Assembly (NCBI GenBank): GCA_945878845.1
Contig: CAMCUB010000034.1
Location: forward strand, 1-35,697
Reading direction: 5' to 3'
DNA: 35,697 bases
DNA from: Erythrobacter sanguineus
Lineage (GTDB): Bacteria; Pseudomonadota; Alphaproteobacteria; Sphingomonadales; Sphingomonadaceae
Positions within the stretch are counted from its first letter, which is position 1, and the number at the start of each line of letters is the position of its first letter. Below are positions 8,569-16,241 of this stretch, in pieces. The notes beneath the pieces were generated by a model, which saw only the letters and a program-made list of their open reading frames with translations, ran no database searches and had not been told where the DNA came from. Both the position numbers and the translations under genes were made by a program.

Positions 8569-9771
8569 CTACTTGAGCACGTTCGCGGGGGTGCGCACGG
8601 GGGCGGGAGCAGGCGCGCTGACCTGCGCCATCACCGCATCGCCGATCCGCTCGGGCGCGGCGATGAGGCTGGCAAGGCCCGCGCGCGACACGGCGCCGGG
8701 CATGCCCCACACCGCGCTGGTATCGGCGTCCTGCGCATAGATCGTACCGCCCGCATCGACGAGGGCCTGCGCGCCGAGCACCCCGTCGCGGCCCATGCCT
8801 GAAAGGATCACGCCCAGCGCGCGGCCCTCGCAGGCCTCGGCCAGGCTCGCCAGCATCGGATCGACCGAGGGCAGGCAGCCGCTCGGCTGGGGCTCGGTGC
8901 TGATCCGGGTCATCAGCCCGCCCGAACTCTTGCGCCTGATCACGATATGGCCGTGGCCGGGCGCGATCACGATCCGGCCCGGGGTGAGCATCAGGCCCTC
9001 GGCCGCGATCTCGGCGGGGCGCCCGCAGGCGGCCTCGATCTGGCGCGCGAAGACCGGCATGAAATTGGCGGGCAGGTGCTGCGTGATGACCAGCGGCACG
9101 TCGAAATCGGGCGACAGCCGCCCCAGCATCAGGCCCAGCGCATGGATGCCGCCGGTCGAGGCGCCGATCGCGATCACCTCCGGGCAGCGGATGCGGCGGA
9201 CCGGGGCGGGGCGCACGAAGGAGGGCGCGGCTGCCGTAGCCACGGGGGCCTCGGGCGCGGCGGGTGTCTCGCTGTCCACGAACGCAGCCACGGCACGCGA
9301 TCCCAGCGCGCGGATCTTGCCGAGCAGCGCCGCGCGGTAATCCTCGGTGAACCCGCCCGGGCGCGGCTTCAGCAGCGTGTCGGCGGCCCCCATCTGGAGC
9401 GCCGACAGAGTGTGTTCGGCGCCGTCGACGGTGAGCGAGGAGACCACCAGCACCTGCGGGCGGCCGGGGGTGGCGAGGATCGCGGGCAGCGCGCCCAATC
9501 CGCCGATCCCGGGCATCTCGAGATCGAGCAGCACCACATCGGCCGGGGTTTCGGCAAGCTGGGCAATCGCGCGCTCGGCGCTGGAGGCGGTGCCTGCGAT
9601 CACCAGTGCAGGGTCGCTTTCGACCATGCGCTTGAAGACCGTGCGCACTGTCAGCGAATCATCGACGATCATTACCCGAATCGCGCCGGGTTCGGCTCCG
9701 GTAACGGATGAGGCGCGGTCCGCGGTTGTCGCGTCAGGCTCGCGCGGCGGCAGGGAGGCGGCGCGGTTCAC
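8569..9771 (-). CDS. cheB: Protein-glutamate methylesterase CheB
   Basis: A 400-residue response-regulator methylesterase that demethylates and deamidates receptors when phosphorylated by CheA. The receiver domain (about 31-145) has Asp37-Asp38, phospho-acceptor Asp83 (LLDLEMP) and Lys135. A linker of about 40 residues follows. The esterase domain has the catalytic triad Ser205 (IGASTGG), His232 (TQHLP) and Asp329 (SGMGRDG). The ATG overlaps the stop of cheY by four bases. The protein is longer than enteric CheB by an N-terminal lead of about 30 residues and a longer linker; otherwise it is typical. Confidence 0.96.
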   Translation of the reverse strand: MNRAASLPPREPDATTADRASSVTGAEPGAIRVMIVDDSLTVRTVFKRMVESDPALVIAGTASSAERAIAQLAETPADVVLLDLEMPGIGGLGALPAILATPGRPQVLVVSSLTVDGAEHTLSALQMGAADTLLKPRPGGFTEDYRAALLGKIRALGSRAVAAFVDSETPAAPEAPVATAAAPSFVRPAPVRRIRCPEVIAIGASTGGIHALGLMLGRLSPDFDVPLVITQHLPANFMPVFARQIEAACGRPAEIAAEGLMLTPGRIVIAPGHGHIVIRRKSSGGLMTRISTEPQPSGCLPSVDPMLASLAEACEGRALGVILSGMGRDGVLGAQALVDAGGTIYAQDADTSAVWGMPGAVSRAGLASLIAAPERIGDAVMAQVSAPAPAPVRTPANVLK

Positions 9772-10133
9772 GCAAACCCGACAAGCTGCAATTTGATCTG
9801 CAGCGTCTCGTGGTCGAAGGGCTTCATCACATATTCGTCCGCCCCGGCCTGGATCGCCTCGCGGATGTGGGCGACGTCGTTCTCGGTGGTGCAGAACACC
9901 ACCTTGGGCTTCTCGCCGCCCGGTCGCTGGCGCAGCGCGACGAGGAATTCGATTCCCGTCATAACCGGCATGTTCCAGTCGAGCAGCACCACATCGGGCA
10001 TGGCCGCATCGCAGGCGTCCAATGCGAGTCTGCCGTTCTCGGCTTCCTCGACAGCAAAGCCGAGCGTCTCGAGAATATGCCTCGAAACCTTGCGGATGAC
10101 GCGGGAATCATCGACGATTAGGCACGTTTTCAT
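9768..10133 (-). CDS. cheY: Single-domain response regulator CheY
   Basis: A 121-residue stand-alone receiver domain. The phosphorylation site is complete: Asp8-Asp9, Asp52 (LLDWNMP), Thr83 (CTTEND), Tyr101 and Lys104 (MKPF). It is expected to take phosphate from CheA. The ATG at 10133 is chosen because AGGA lies nine bases upstream; a GTG at 10154 in the same frame would put that site inside the gene. No CheZ phosphatase is in the window, so dephosphorylation may be intrinsic or use another receiver as sink. Whether the target is a flagellar motor or another output cannot be told here. Confidence 0.93.
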   Translation of the reverse strand: MKTCLIVDDSRVIRKVSRHILETLGFAVEEAENGRLALDACDAAMPDVVLLDWNMPVMTGIEFLVALRQRPGGEKPKVVFCTTENDVAHIREAIQAGADEYVMKPFDHETLQIKLQLVGFA

Positions 10134-10188
10134 GGGGCGATCCTGCGGTTGCACCGATCAACCTAGGGCGGATTTGGTAAGGATTGGA

Positions 10189-10644
10189 TTAAGCTGCCGC
10201 CTCGATTTCGGGCCGATGGGCTTCGGGTCCGGCCAGCAGCGCAGGCAGATCGATCAGCAGCGCGGGGCCGGCCATGGTCTCGATCATGCCGAGCGCGACG
10301 CGCGACCATTCGGCGCCGAAGCCGCCGGGCACCTGCCCCGCCTCGCCCGCGGCGATGGTGATGTCTTCGATCCCGTCGACCAGCAGCGCGTAGGAATGGC
10401 CGCCCTCGGTGACCACCGCGGCGCGGTGGTCGGTGGGCCACTCGCCATCAGGCAGGCCGATGGCGCGGCGGCAATCGATCACGGTCAGCGCCTGGCTGCG
10501 CAGCGCGGTGATCCCTGCAATCCAGATCGGGCTGCGCGGGACCGGGGTGATGGCGCCGGTCTCGATCACCGAACGCACGTCGAGCGCCGAAAGGGCGCAG
10601 CGGCGGCCGGCGATCTGGAGGATGATCAGCAGCTTTTCGGTCAT
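10189..10644 (-). CDS. cheW: Chemotaxis coupling protein CheW
   Basis: A 151-residue CheW-fold protein starting MTEKLLIILQIAGRRCAL. It has the family pattern of two SH3-like subdomains, with RSVIETGAITPVPRSP, ITALRSQALTVIDCRRAIG and YALLVDGIEDI. It links the receptors to CheA. The start at 10644 overlaps the cheA stop by four bases (ATGA). A larger open frame runs upstream in this phase but is out-of-frame sequence inside cheA, so the short start is right. Confidence 0.92.
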   Translation of the reverse strand: MTEKLLIILQIAGRRCALSALDVRSVIETGAITPVPRSPIWIAGITALRSQALTVIDCRRAIGLPDGEWPTDHRAAVVTEGGHSYALLVDGIEDITIAAGEAGQVPGGFGAEWSRVALGMIETMAGPALLIDLPALLAGPEAHRPEIEAAA

Positions 10645-13064
10645 GCGGCCTCTCCGGCATGGGCGCGCGCGGCAGCGGCGGCGGCGGCGTTGAGCGCGGC
10701 GAGCAGGCCTTCGCGGTCGTAGCGGTAGATGGTCTCTGCGCCTGCGGGGGCATCGGGCTGGTCGCGCAGGCGGATGACGCAGGGCGGGAGCGGGCGGCCG
10801 AGCGTCTCGGCGACTTCGTAGACGTCCTCGAACAGAATGCCGATGGCGCCTGCGCCGGCCTCGGCCGGGTCGACGATGTCGTAGCCCGCAGCAGTGACCA
10901 GCGGGGCGAGGATCGCGCGCGACCATTCGCCATCGGGCAGCGTGCAGCGCGGGCGCGCGGCGGCCTGCGGCGCCTCGCCGTGGCGGGCGAAGAGTTCGTG
11001 CGCGTCGATCAGAGTGACAGGCGTGCCGCCGATCAGGGTCATCGCCTCGGCCAGCGGGTCTTCCGGGACGGGGGCGAGGGCTTCGGTGAGTTCCACCGCA
11101 TCCTCGACCTCGCGCACCGCATAGAGCAGTTCGCAGGCGCCGTCCGACAGGCGCAGCAGGCGCACGCGGGACTGGGTGAGGGGGGCCTCGGGCAGGCCGA
11201 TGAGCGGCAGGATCAGCCCGTCGATGACCACCCGCGGGCGCGCGGCGGAACGGTCGATCGCGGCGACCGGGGCAGTCTCGATGCGCTGCACCAGCTCGAG
11301 CCGCACCGCCGAGCGCCGTCCGGCGAAGTCGGTGAACAGCATCGCGCGCTGGGCGCTTTCGGCGGCGGCGCCTGCGTCCTCGGCGAGCGGGCCGAGCACG
11401 CGGGTGCGGGTGTCGGAAACGAGATTGTGCTGCGCGGCGATGTTGGCGACGTCGAGCAGCAGCACGGGCGTGCCGTCGTCGAGCAGGGTCGATCCGGCGT
11501 AGAGCCCCGAGCGCATCACTGCGGGGGCAAGCGGCTTGACCACCAGATCGCCGTGGTTGTGGATGCCCTCGACCGCCAGCGCGAACAGGTCGCCGCTGGC
11601 AAGGCGCAGCATGACGAGGGTGGGCTCCTTGGCCGCCTCGCCATCGGTGAGGCCCAGCACCTCGCCCAGCATCAGGCAGGGGACGCGCAGCCCGCGGAAG
11701 GTGACCAGCGCGGTCTCGCCCAGCCGGGTGAGATCGAGCGCGCGGGCCGAGCCTTGCACGATCTCCTCGACATAGCTCTGCGGGATCGCGAAGCGCTGCC
11801 CGCCCGCATCCACGGTCAACCCGGCGATGATGCTGAGCGTCAGCGGGATCTGGAGCGTGAAGGTGGTGCCCTCGCCGGGGATGCTGGCGACCTTGATCGA
11901 GCCGCCGACCTTCTCGAGGTTCTGGCGCACCACATCGAGCCCGACACCGCGCCCGGAGACGTTGCTGACGATCTCGGCGGTGGAGAAGCCGGGCTCGAAG
12001 ATGAGGTTCAGGATCTTGTCGCGCGGCATGGCGGCGCGCTCGGCAGCGGTGACGAGGCCGGTGGCGACCGCCTTGGCGGCAATCCGCTCCTCGTCGAGCC
12101 CGCGCCCGTCGTCAGCCAGCACGATCGAGATGGTGTTGCCCGATTGCCGCGCGGCGATGGCGAGCAGGCCGATCTCGCGCTTGCCTTGGGCAAGGCGTGC
12201 CGAGGGGCTTTCGATCCCGTGGTCGATGGCGTTGCGGATGATGTGGGTGAGCGGATCGCGGATCGTCTCGATCATCTCGCGGTCCAGCTCCACATCGCCG
12301 CCGTCGAGGTCGACCATCACCTGCTTGCCGAGTTCGGCAGAGAGGTCACGCACCAGCCGGGGCAGCGCGCCGAACAAAGTTTCGATGCGCTGCATCCGCA
12401 TCCGCGTGATCGCGTCGCGCACGTCGGAGAGGATGGTGGTCAGCCGCTCGAACGGGCCGTCGATGGTCGGCTGGTTGCCCGCCTGCCGCAGCCGGTGGGC
12501 AAGATCATTGCGCGCCAGCACCATGTCGGAAACGCCGCTCATCACGCGGTCGAGCAGTTCGACCGGCAAGCGGATGGTGCGTTGGTCGGAGCGGCGGAAG
12601 GAGGCGGTCTGCTCCTCGCCCCCACCGGGCCCAGCGCCGAGCTGGGCGGCGGCGGGGGCGTGGAGCGGGGTCTCGGGGCTGTCTGCCGGGGCCTCGGCGC
12701 CGCCCTCGAGCGCCGCGATCAGCGCATCGTCACCGCCTTCCGGGAATTCCTCGCCTGCTTCGATGGCGTCGATCATCACCGCGATCCGGTCAATGATCGC
12801 GAGCACACCGGTGACCAGCGCTTCATCGGCCTCGCGGCGTCCGGCGCGGCAATCGGCGAGCGCGTCCTCGGCGGCATGGCTGAGGCTGGCGAGGCGGGGA
12901 AAGTCGAAGAAGCCGCAATTGCCCTTCACCGTGTGGACGAAGCGGAAGATCGAATCGAGACGCGCGCGGTCGGCCGGATCGGCTTCCCATGCGACGAGCT
13001 CGCCGCCGGTGGCCTCCAGCATCTCGCGGGTCTCGGCGATGAATTCCGCCAGCAGGTCGTCCAT
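10641..13064 (-). CDS. cheA: Chemotaxis histidine kinase CheA, extended form
   Basis: An 807-residue kinase, the first gene of the chemosensory operon. Domains in order are Hpt (about 1-105) with phospho-site His44 (FVHTVKGN), a linker with no evident P2 CheY-docking domain, dimerisation P3 (about 160-235), the ATPase P4 (about 236-407) and the CheW-like P5 (about 412-545). P4 carries HIIRNAIDHGIE (N box), ADDGRGLD (G1) and SGRGVGLDVV (G2). Two extra parts follow: a second CheW-like region (about 572-695) and a receiver-like tail (about 703-795). In the tail the phospho-Asp strand reads IGILFEDV, so it is probably a pseudo-receiver. The extra parts are judged by eye and less certain than the core. 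The upstream gap to the MATE gene (13065-13128) contains TTAACC but no clear promoter. Confidence 0.95.
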   Translation of the reverse strand: MDDLLAEFIAETREMLEATGGELVAWEADPADRARLDSIFRFVHTVKGNCGFFDFPRLASLSHAAEDALADCRAGRREADEALVTGVLAIIDRIAVMIDAIEAGEEFPEGGDDALIAALEGGAEAPADSPETPLHAPAAAQLGAGPGGGEEQTASFRRSDQRTIRLPVELLDRVMSGVSDMVLARNDLAHRLRQAGNQPTIDGPFERLTTILSDVRDAITRMRMQRIETLFGALPRLVRDLSAELGKQVMVDLDGGDVELDREMIETIRDPLTHIIRNAIDHGIESPSARLAQGKREIGLLAIAARQSGNTISIVLADDGRGLDEERIAAKAVATGLVTAAERAAMPRDKILNLIFEPGFSTAEIVSNVSGRGVGLDVVRQNLEKVGGSIKVASIPGEGTTFTLQIPLTLSIIAGLTVDAGGQRFAIPQSYVEEIVQGSARALDLTRLGETALVTFRGLRVPCLMLGEVLGLTDGEAAKEPTLVMLRLASGDLFALAVEGIHNHGDLVVKPLAPAVMRSGLYAGSTLLDDGTPVLLLDVANIAAQHNLVSDTRTRVLGPLAEDAGAAAESAQRAMLFTDFAGRRSAVRLELVQRIETAPVAAIDRSAARPRVVIDGLILPLIGLPEAPLTQSRVRLLRLSDGACELLYAVREVEDAVELTEALAPVPEDPLAEAMTLIGGTPVTLIDAHELFARHGEAPQAAARPRCTLPDGEWSRAILAPLVTAAGYDIVDPAEAGAGAIGILFEDVYEVAETLGRPLPPCVIRLRDQPDAPAGAETIYRYDREGLLAALNAAAAAAARAHAGEAA

Positions 13065-13128
13065 GCGTGTGCGCGCCCTCGTTCGCGTGTGCGGAGAGGG
13101 CTATGCGGCAAGGTTGGTTAAGAATGGC

Positions 13129-14502
13129 CTAGCGCGGGGCTGTCTGCAGACGCGCGTGGCGCATGAAAAGATAGCGCACCAGCACCAGCGCCGAAGCTGC
13201 GCCGAACAGGTTGGCGGCCAGCTCCGCGGTGTAGATCGCCGCCGATCCCATCCCCGGCTGGAGCACCAGCGCGACCGGCAGCATCACCAGAAACACCCGC
13301 GCCACCGATTGTGCCAGCGCGAAGCTCGCCCGGTCGACCGCGTTCATGATCCCGTTGCCGACGATCAGCAGGCCAAAGCCCGCATAGCCCCAGGCGGCGA
13401 TCTTGAGGTAGAGATCGAACTCGGCAACCACTGCGGGATCCTCGGTGAACACCCGCCCGAAAGTCGCCCCCGCCGCCATCATCGCGCCCGCCACGATCAG
13501 GCCCCAGACGATGCAAAAGCCGAAGGCATAGCGCACCGCCTCGGCGGCGCGGTCGTCGCGGCCTGCGCCCCAGTTCTGCCCGACGATCGCTCCGATTGCG
13601 CCCGACAGGCCGAGCAGCGGGACCAGCACGAGGCTCTGCAAGCGCCCCGCCGCGCCGAAGCCCGCCACCGCCGCCTCGCCCTCGAGCGCGACCAGCGCGG
13701 TCAGCACCGCAAGGCCCAACGGATTGATCGCGTTGGAGAAGGCCGCAGGCAGCCCGACGCGGATGATCGCGCGCGCCGGATCGAGAAGGTTGCTGTTGCG
13801 CAAGCTGCCGAGGTTCAGGGGCAACGGCGTGCCGCGCAGCAGCCACAGCGCGGTGGCTACGCCGATCGCCCAGCCGATGCCGGTGGCATAGGCCGATCCC
13901 GCGATGCCGAAGCCCTCGAAGCCGAAAGCGCCCGTGATCAAGATCGGATTGAGCACCCAGTTGGCCGCAGCATAGGTGATCGAGACCGTGCTGGTGCGCC
14001 GCGCCTCTCCCTGTCCGCGCAGCACGCCGTTGAAGCCCATGATCGCAAGGCTGAGCGGGAAGGCACAGGCGTAGGGCCCCATATAGGCGCGGATCAGCGG
14101 CATCAGGTGCGCAGGCGCATTCATCGCGGCGAAGATCGGATCGATCAGCAGCCACAATGCAGCGCCCATCACCACCCCGCACAGGCAGGCGAAGACGATC
14201 CCGAAATTGGCGCGGCGCACGGCGTTTTCGAAATTCCCTTCGCCCAGCGCGCGGGCGACCACCGAGTTGATCCCCACCATCACGCCCACGCCCAGCGAGG
14301 TGCAGGCGACCGACACAGGGAAGATGAAGCTGATCGCCGCGAGCGGCTTGGCTCCCAATTGGCCGACGAAATAGGCGTCGATGATCCCGACCGACATGAT
14401 CGCCGCAACCCCGATGACCGCGGGAAGCGTCTGGCTGACCAGATGGCCGGGGATGCTGCCGGTGACCAGTTTTGCGGGCGCGGAAGGTGCAGGCGGTGTC
14501 AT
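13129..14502 (-). CDS. MATE-family efflux transporter
   Basis: An inner-membrane protein of 457 residues with about twelve hydrophobic helices, arranged as two related halves as in MATE multidrug/cation antiporters. Typical segments are GIIDAYFVGQLGAKPLAAIS, ARALGEGNFENA and the repeat-like VGQNWGAGRDDRAAEAVRYA. The ATG at 14502 (MTPPAPSAPAKLVTG) is preferred; the next upstream start at 14607 would overlap the divergent gene at 14601. Substrate unknown. It reads in the same direction as cheA, 64 bases ahead of it, but shows no functional link to it. Confidence 0.9.
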   Translation of the reverse strand: MTPPAPSAPAKLVTGSIPGHLVSQTLPAVIGVAAIMSVGIIDAYFVGQLGAKPLAAISFIFPVSVACTSLGVGVMVGINSVVARALGEGNFENAVRRANFGIVFACLCGVVMGAALWLLIDPIFAAMNAPAHLMPLIRAYMGPYACAFPLSLAIMGFNGVLRGQGEARRTSTVSITYAAANWVLNPILITGAFGFEGFGIAGSAYATGIGWAIGVATALWLLRGTPLPLNLGSLRNSNLLDPARAIIRVGLPAAFSNAINPLGLAVLTALVALEGEAAVAGFGAAGRLQSLVLVPLLGLSGAIGAIVGQNWGAGRDDRAAEAVRYAFGFCIVWGLIVAGAMMAAGATFGRVFTEDPAVVAEFDLYLKIAAWGYAGFGLLIVGNGIMNAVDRASFALAQSVARVFLVMLPVALVLQPGMGSAAIYTAELAANLFGAASALVLVRYLFMRHARLQTAPR

Positions 14503-14600
14503 GCTTGCCAACGGGCGTAGCGGGGCCGCTCGCGCCTTGCAAAGCATTCCCTCGGCGTGCGATAGCAGCGGCAAAGGAATGACGGAGGAGGAACCGCGCG

Positions 14601-15365
14601 ATGGCAACCCAGCTCAAGCCCACTATCGAATGCAGCAAGGAAGAATGGCAGGCACGGCTTGACCTCGCGGCGTGCTACCGCATCTTCGATCACTTGGGCT
14701 GGTCGGAATCGATCTACAACCACATCTCGCTGAAGGTGCCGGGCGAGACCGACACCTTCCTGATCAACCCCTTCGGGCTGCTCTATTCCGAAGTGACCGC
14801 GAGCAACCTCGTCAAGATCGATGTCGAGGGCAATAATGTCGGCGGATCGCCCTATATGGTGAACAAGGCGGGCTTCACCCAGCACGCCTATTTCCACAAG
14901 CATTTGGGCGGCCGCGCGGATGCGATCTGCCATGTCCACACCACCGCGACCATGGCCGTGGCGAGCCACAAGGGCGGCTTGCTGCCGACCAATTTCTACG
15001 CCTGCAACTTCCAGGGCCAGATCGGCTATCACGACTTCGAGGGCGTCACCGTGCGCGCCGAGGAAGGCGAGCGGCTGGTGCAGAACCTCGGCAACCACAC
15101 CATCCTGATGCTGCGCAATCACGGCCCGGTGGTGATGGACCGCACGATCCAGGGCATGTTCGTCAAGATGTGGGCCTTGCAGCGCGCCTGCGAGATCCAG
15201 GTGGCGACGCTGAGCATGGGCGATCCGGTGCTCGTCCCGCAAAGCGTGGTCGATGTGCACCAGCGCGACCTTTCCGTGATGAGCGGGCAGGGCGGCGCGG
15301 GGATGTTCGATTTCGAGGCGTGGAAGCGCCGGATCGACAAGATCGACGACAGCTGGCGCAGCTGA
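14601..15365 (+). CDS. Class II aldolase/adducin-domain protein
   Basis: A 254-residue protein of the class II aldolase/adducin family. These zinc enzymes cleave or epimerise sugar phosphates, but many members have unknown substrates. Metal-ligand candidates are His111 and His113 (CHVHTT) and the His in LRNHGPVV (about 174). INPFGLLYSEVTASNLVKID is the usual N-terminal signature. GGAGG stands nine to ten bases before the ATG. It is transcribed away from the MATE gene across a 98-base region. No sugar-pathway gene is adjacent, so the substrate is open. Confidence 0.88.
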   Translation: MATQLKPTIECSKEEWQARLDLAACYRIFDHLGWSESIYNHISLKVPGETDTFLINPFGLLYSEVTASNLVKIDVEGNNVGGSPYMVNKAGFTQHAYFHKHLGGRADAICHVHTTATMAVASHKGGLLPTNFYACNFQGQIGYHDFEGVTVRAEEGERLVQNLGNHTILMLRNHGPVVMDRTIQGMFVKMWALQRACEIQVATLSMGDPVLVPQSVVDVHQRDLSVMSGQGGAGMFDFEAWKRRIDKIDDSWRS

Positions 15366-15574
15366 CCCCGAAGGGGGGAGCCTCGCGCCCGCGCGGCGCT
15401 TGCAAGAGACCTGTTTCCTACACGCGATGAAGCTGGCATGGCCTGTTCTATGACCTGTCCCGGCCACTTTCTGCGCGCTTCTGCTGTGCCCTGCGCGGGG
15501 GCCGGTTTTCCGCTTCTGGACAGTGTCTCATGTGTCTCCAACAGCAGCTTGGCTGAACGGGCGGGAGCCGTCTG
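15366..15574 (+). other. Intergenic region without a gene
   Basis: A short CCCC-GAA-GGGG hairpin follows the aldolase stop (15366-15376). Farther on, CCCGGCC and GGCCGG flank a C/T-rich stretch before TTTT (about 15458-15510). I see no RNA gene. A weak ribosome-binding site (GGGAG, about 15562) precedes the next gene. Confidence 0.3.
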
Positions 15575-16126
15575 ATGAGCCGCATGACCGTCAACGAGAG
15601 GCCGGTGCAGTTCGACCTCGATCCGAGAATGCCGCTGCTCTACGCGCTGCGCGAGGCGATGAACCTCACCGGCACCAAGGCCTGCGGGGGCGGGACGGAT
15701 TGTTCGGGCGCGTGCATGGTGCTGGTCGACGGGGTCGCGCTGCGGTCCTGCGCGATCACGCTGGCCGAAGCCGAAGGGCGACTGATCACCACGATCGAGG
15801 GATTGAGCCGCGACCGCTCGCATCCGGTGCAGCAGGCGATGGTGGCGCAACAGGCGGTGCAGTGCGGCTACTGCACGCCGGGAATGGTGATCTCGCTCGC
15901 CGCGCTGCTCCAGAGGAACGCCGCGCCGACGCAGGCGGACATCGAGCAGGCGGTGCCCAATCTGTGCCGCTGCGGGGTCTACCCGCGCATCGTCAAGGTG
16001 ATCGAGCAGGCAAGCCGCGTGGCGGCGCGGCAGGAGCGCGTAAGCGCCGCACCTGCACCCGGCATCGCGCCCGAAGACGCAGCCAAGGCAGTGCCCGCGC
16101 TGCGTGTGCCGGGCGCAGAGGAGTGA
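15575..16126 (+). CDS. [2Fe-2S] subunit of xanthine-oxidase type, orphan
   Basis: A 183-residue protein like the small subunit of molybdenum hydroxylases (IorA/CoxS type). The N-terminal plant-ferredoxin part normally has C-x4-C-x2-C-x11-C; here it is Cys37-x5-Cys43-x3-Cys47-x11-Cys59 (KACGGGTDCSGACM), two residues longer overall. The second cluster domain is standard: QCGYCTPGM (Cys97, Cys100) and LCRCGVYPRI (Cys131, Cys133). An alanine/proline-rich tail ends the protein. Such subunits pass electrons from a molybdopterin subunit, yet no large-subunit gene follows; the next gene is a convergent MFS transporter. It may work with a distant partner or be a relic. GGGAG lies about seven bases before the ATG. 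Confidence 0.82.
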   Translation: MSRMTVNERPVQFDLDPRMPLLYALREAMNLTGTKACGGGTDCSGACMVLVDGVALRSCAITLAEAEGRLITTIEGLSRDRSHPVQQAMVAQQAVQCGYCTPGMVISLAALLQRNAAPTQADIEQAVPNLCRCGVYPRIVKVIEQASRVAARQERVSAAPAPGIAPEDAAKAVPALRVPGAEE

Positions 16127-16138
16127 GTGGTGATGCCA

Positions 16139-16238
16139 TCGGTCGCGAAGCGACCGCGAGCGCACGGCGCGAGCCGCAGGTGCCCCGTAGCGCAGCGAAG
16201 GGAACAGCTCCGAGGACGGGCCCGCGGAGGCGGGCCCG
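16139..16238. repeat. GC-rich palindrome tract after the Fe-S gene
   Basis: Two perfect hairpins bracket a GC-rich stretch: CGGTCGC-GAA-GCGACCG (16140-16156) and CGGGCCCGC-GGAG-GCGGGCCCG (16217-16238). Short GCGCGAG/GCGCAGCG segments lie between. The second hairpin sits at the 3' ends of two convergent genes and could act as a two-way terminator, though it has no T-tract. The tract looks like a mobile intergenic repeat; only one copy is seen here. Confidence 0.5.
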
Positions 16239-16241
16239 CAC

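Noticed and set aside
10645..10926. Upstream extension of cheW
   Set aside because: It is cheA sequence in another frame; the ATG at 10644 gives a normal CheW length.
10659..13121. 820-residue open frame opposite cheA
   Set aside because: Antisense shadow; low-complexity Gly/Arg/Asp product, and cheA on the other strand is complete.
11827..14520. 897-residue plus-strand open frame opposite cheA and the MATE gene
   Set aside because: It spans two well-supported minus-strand genes and their gap, and shows no protein family.
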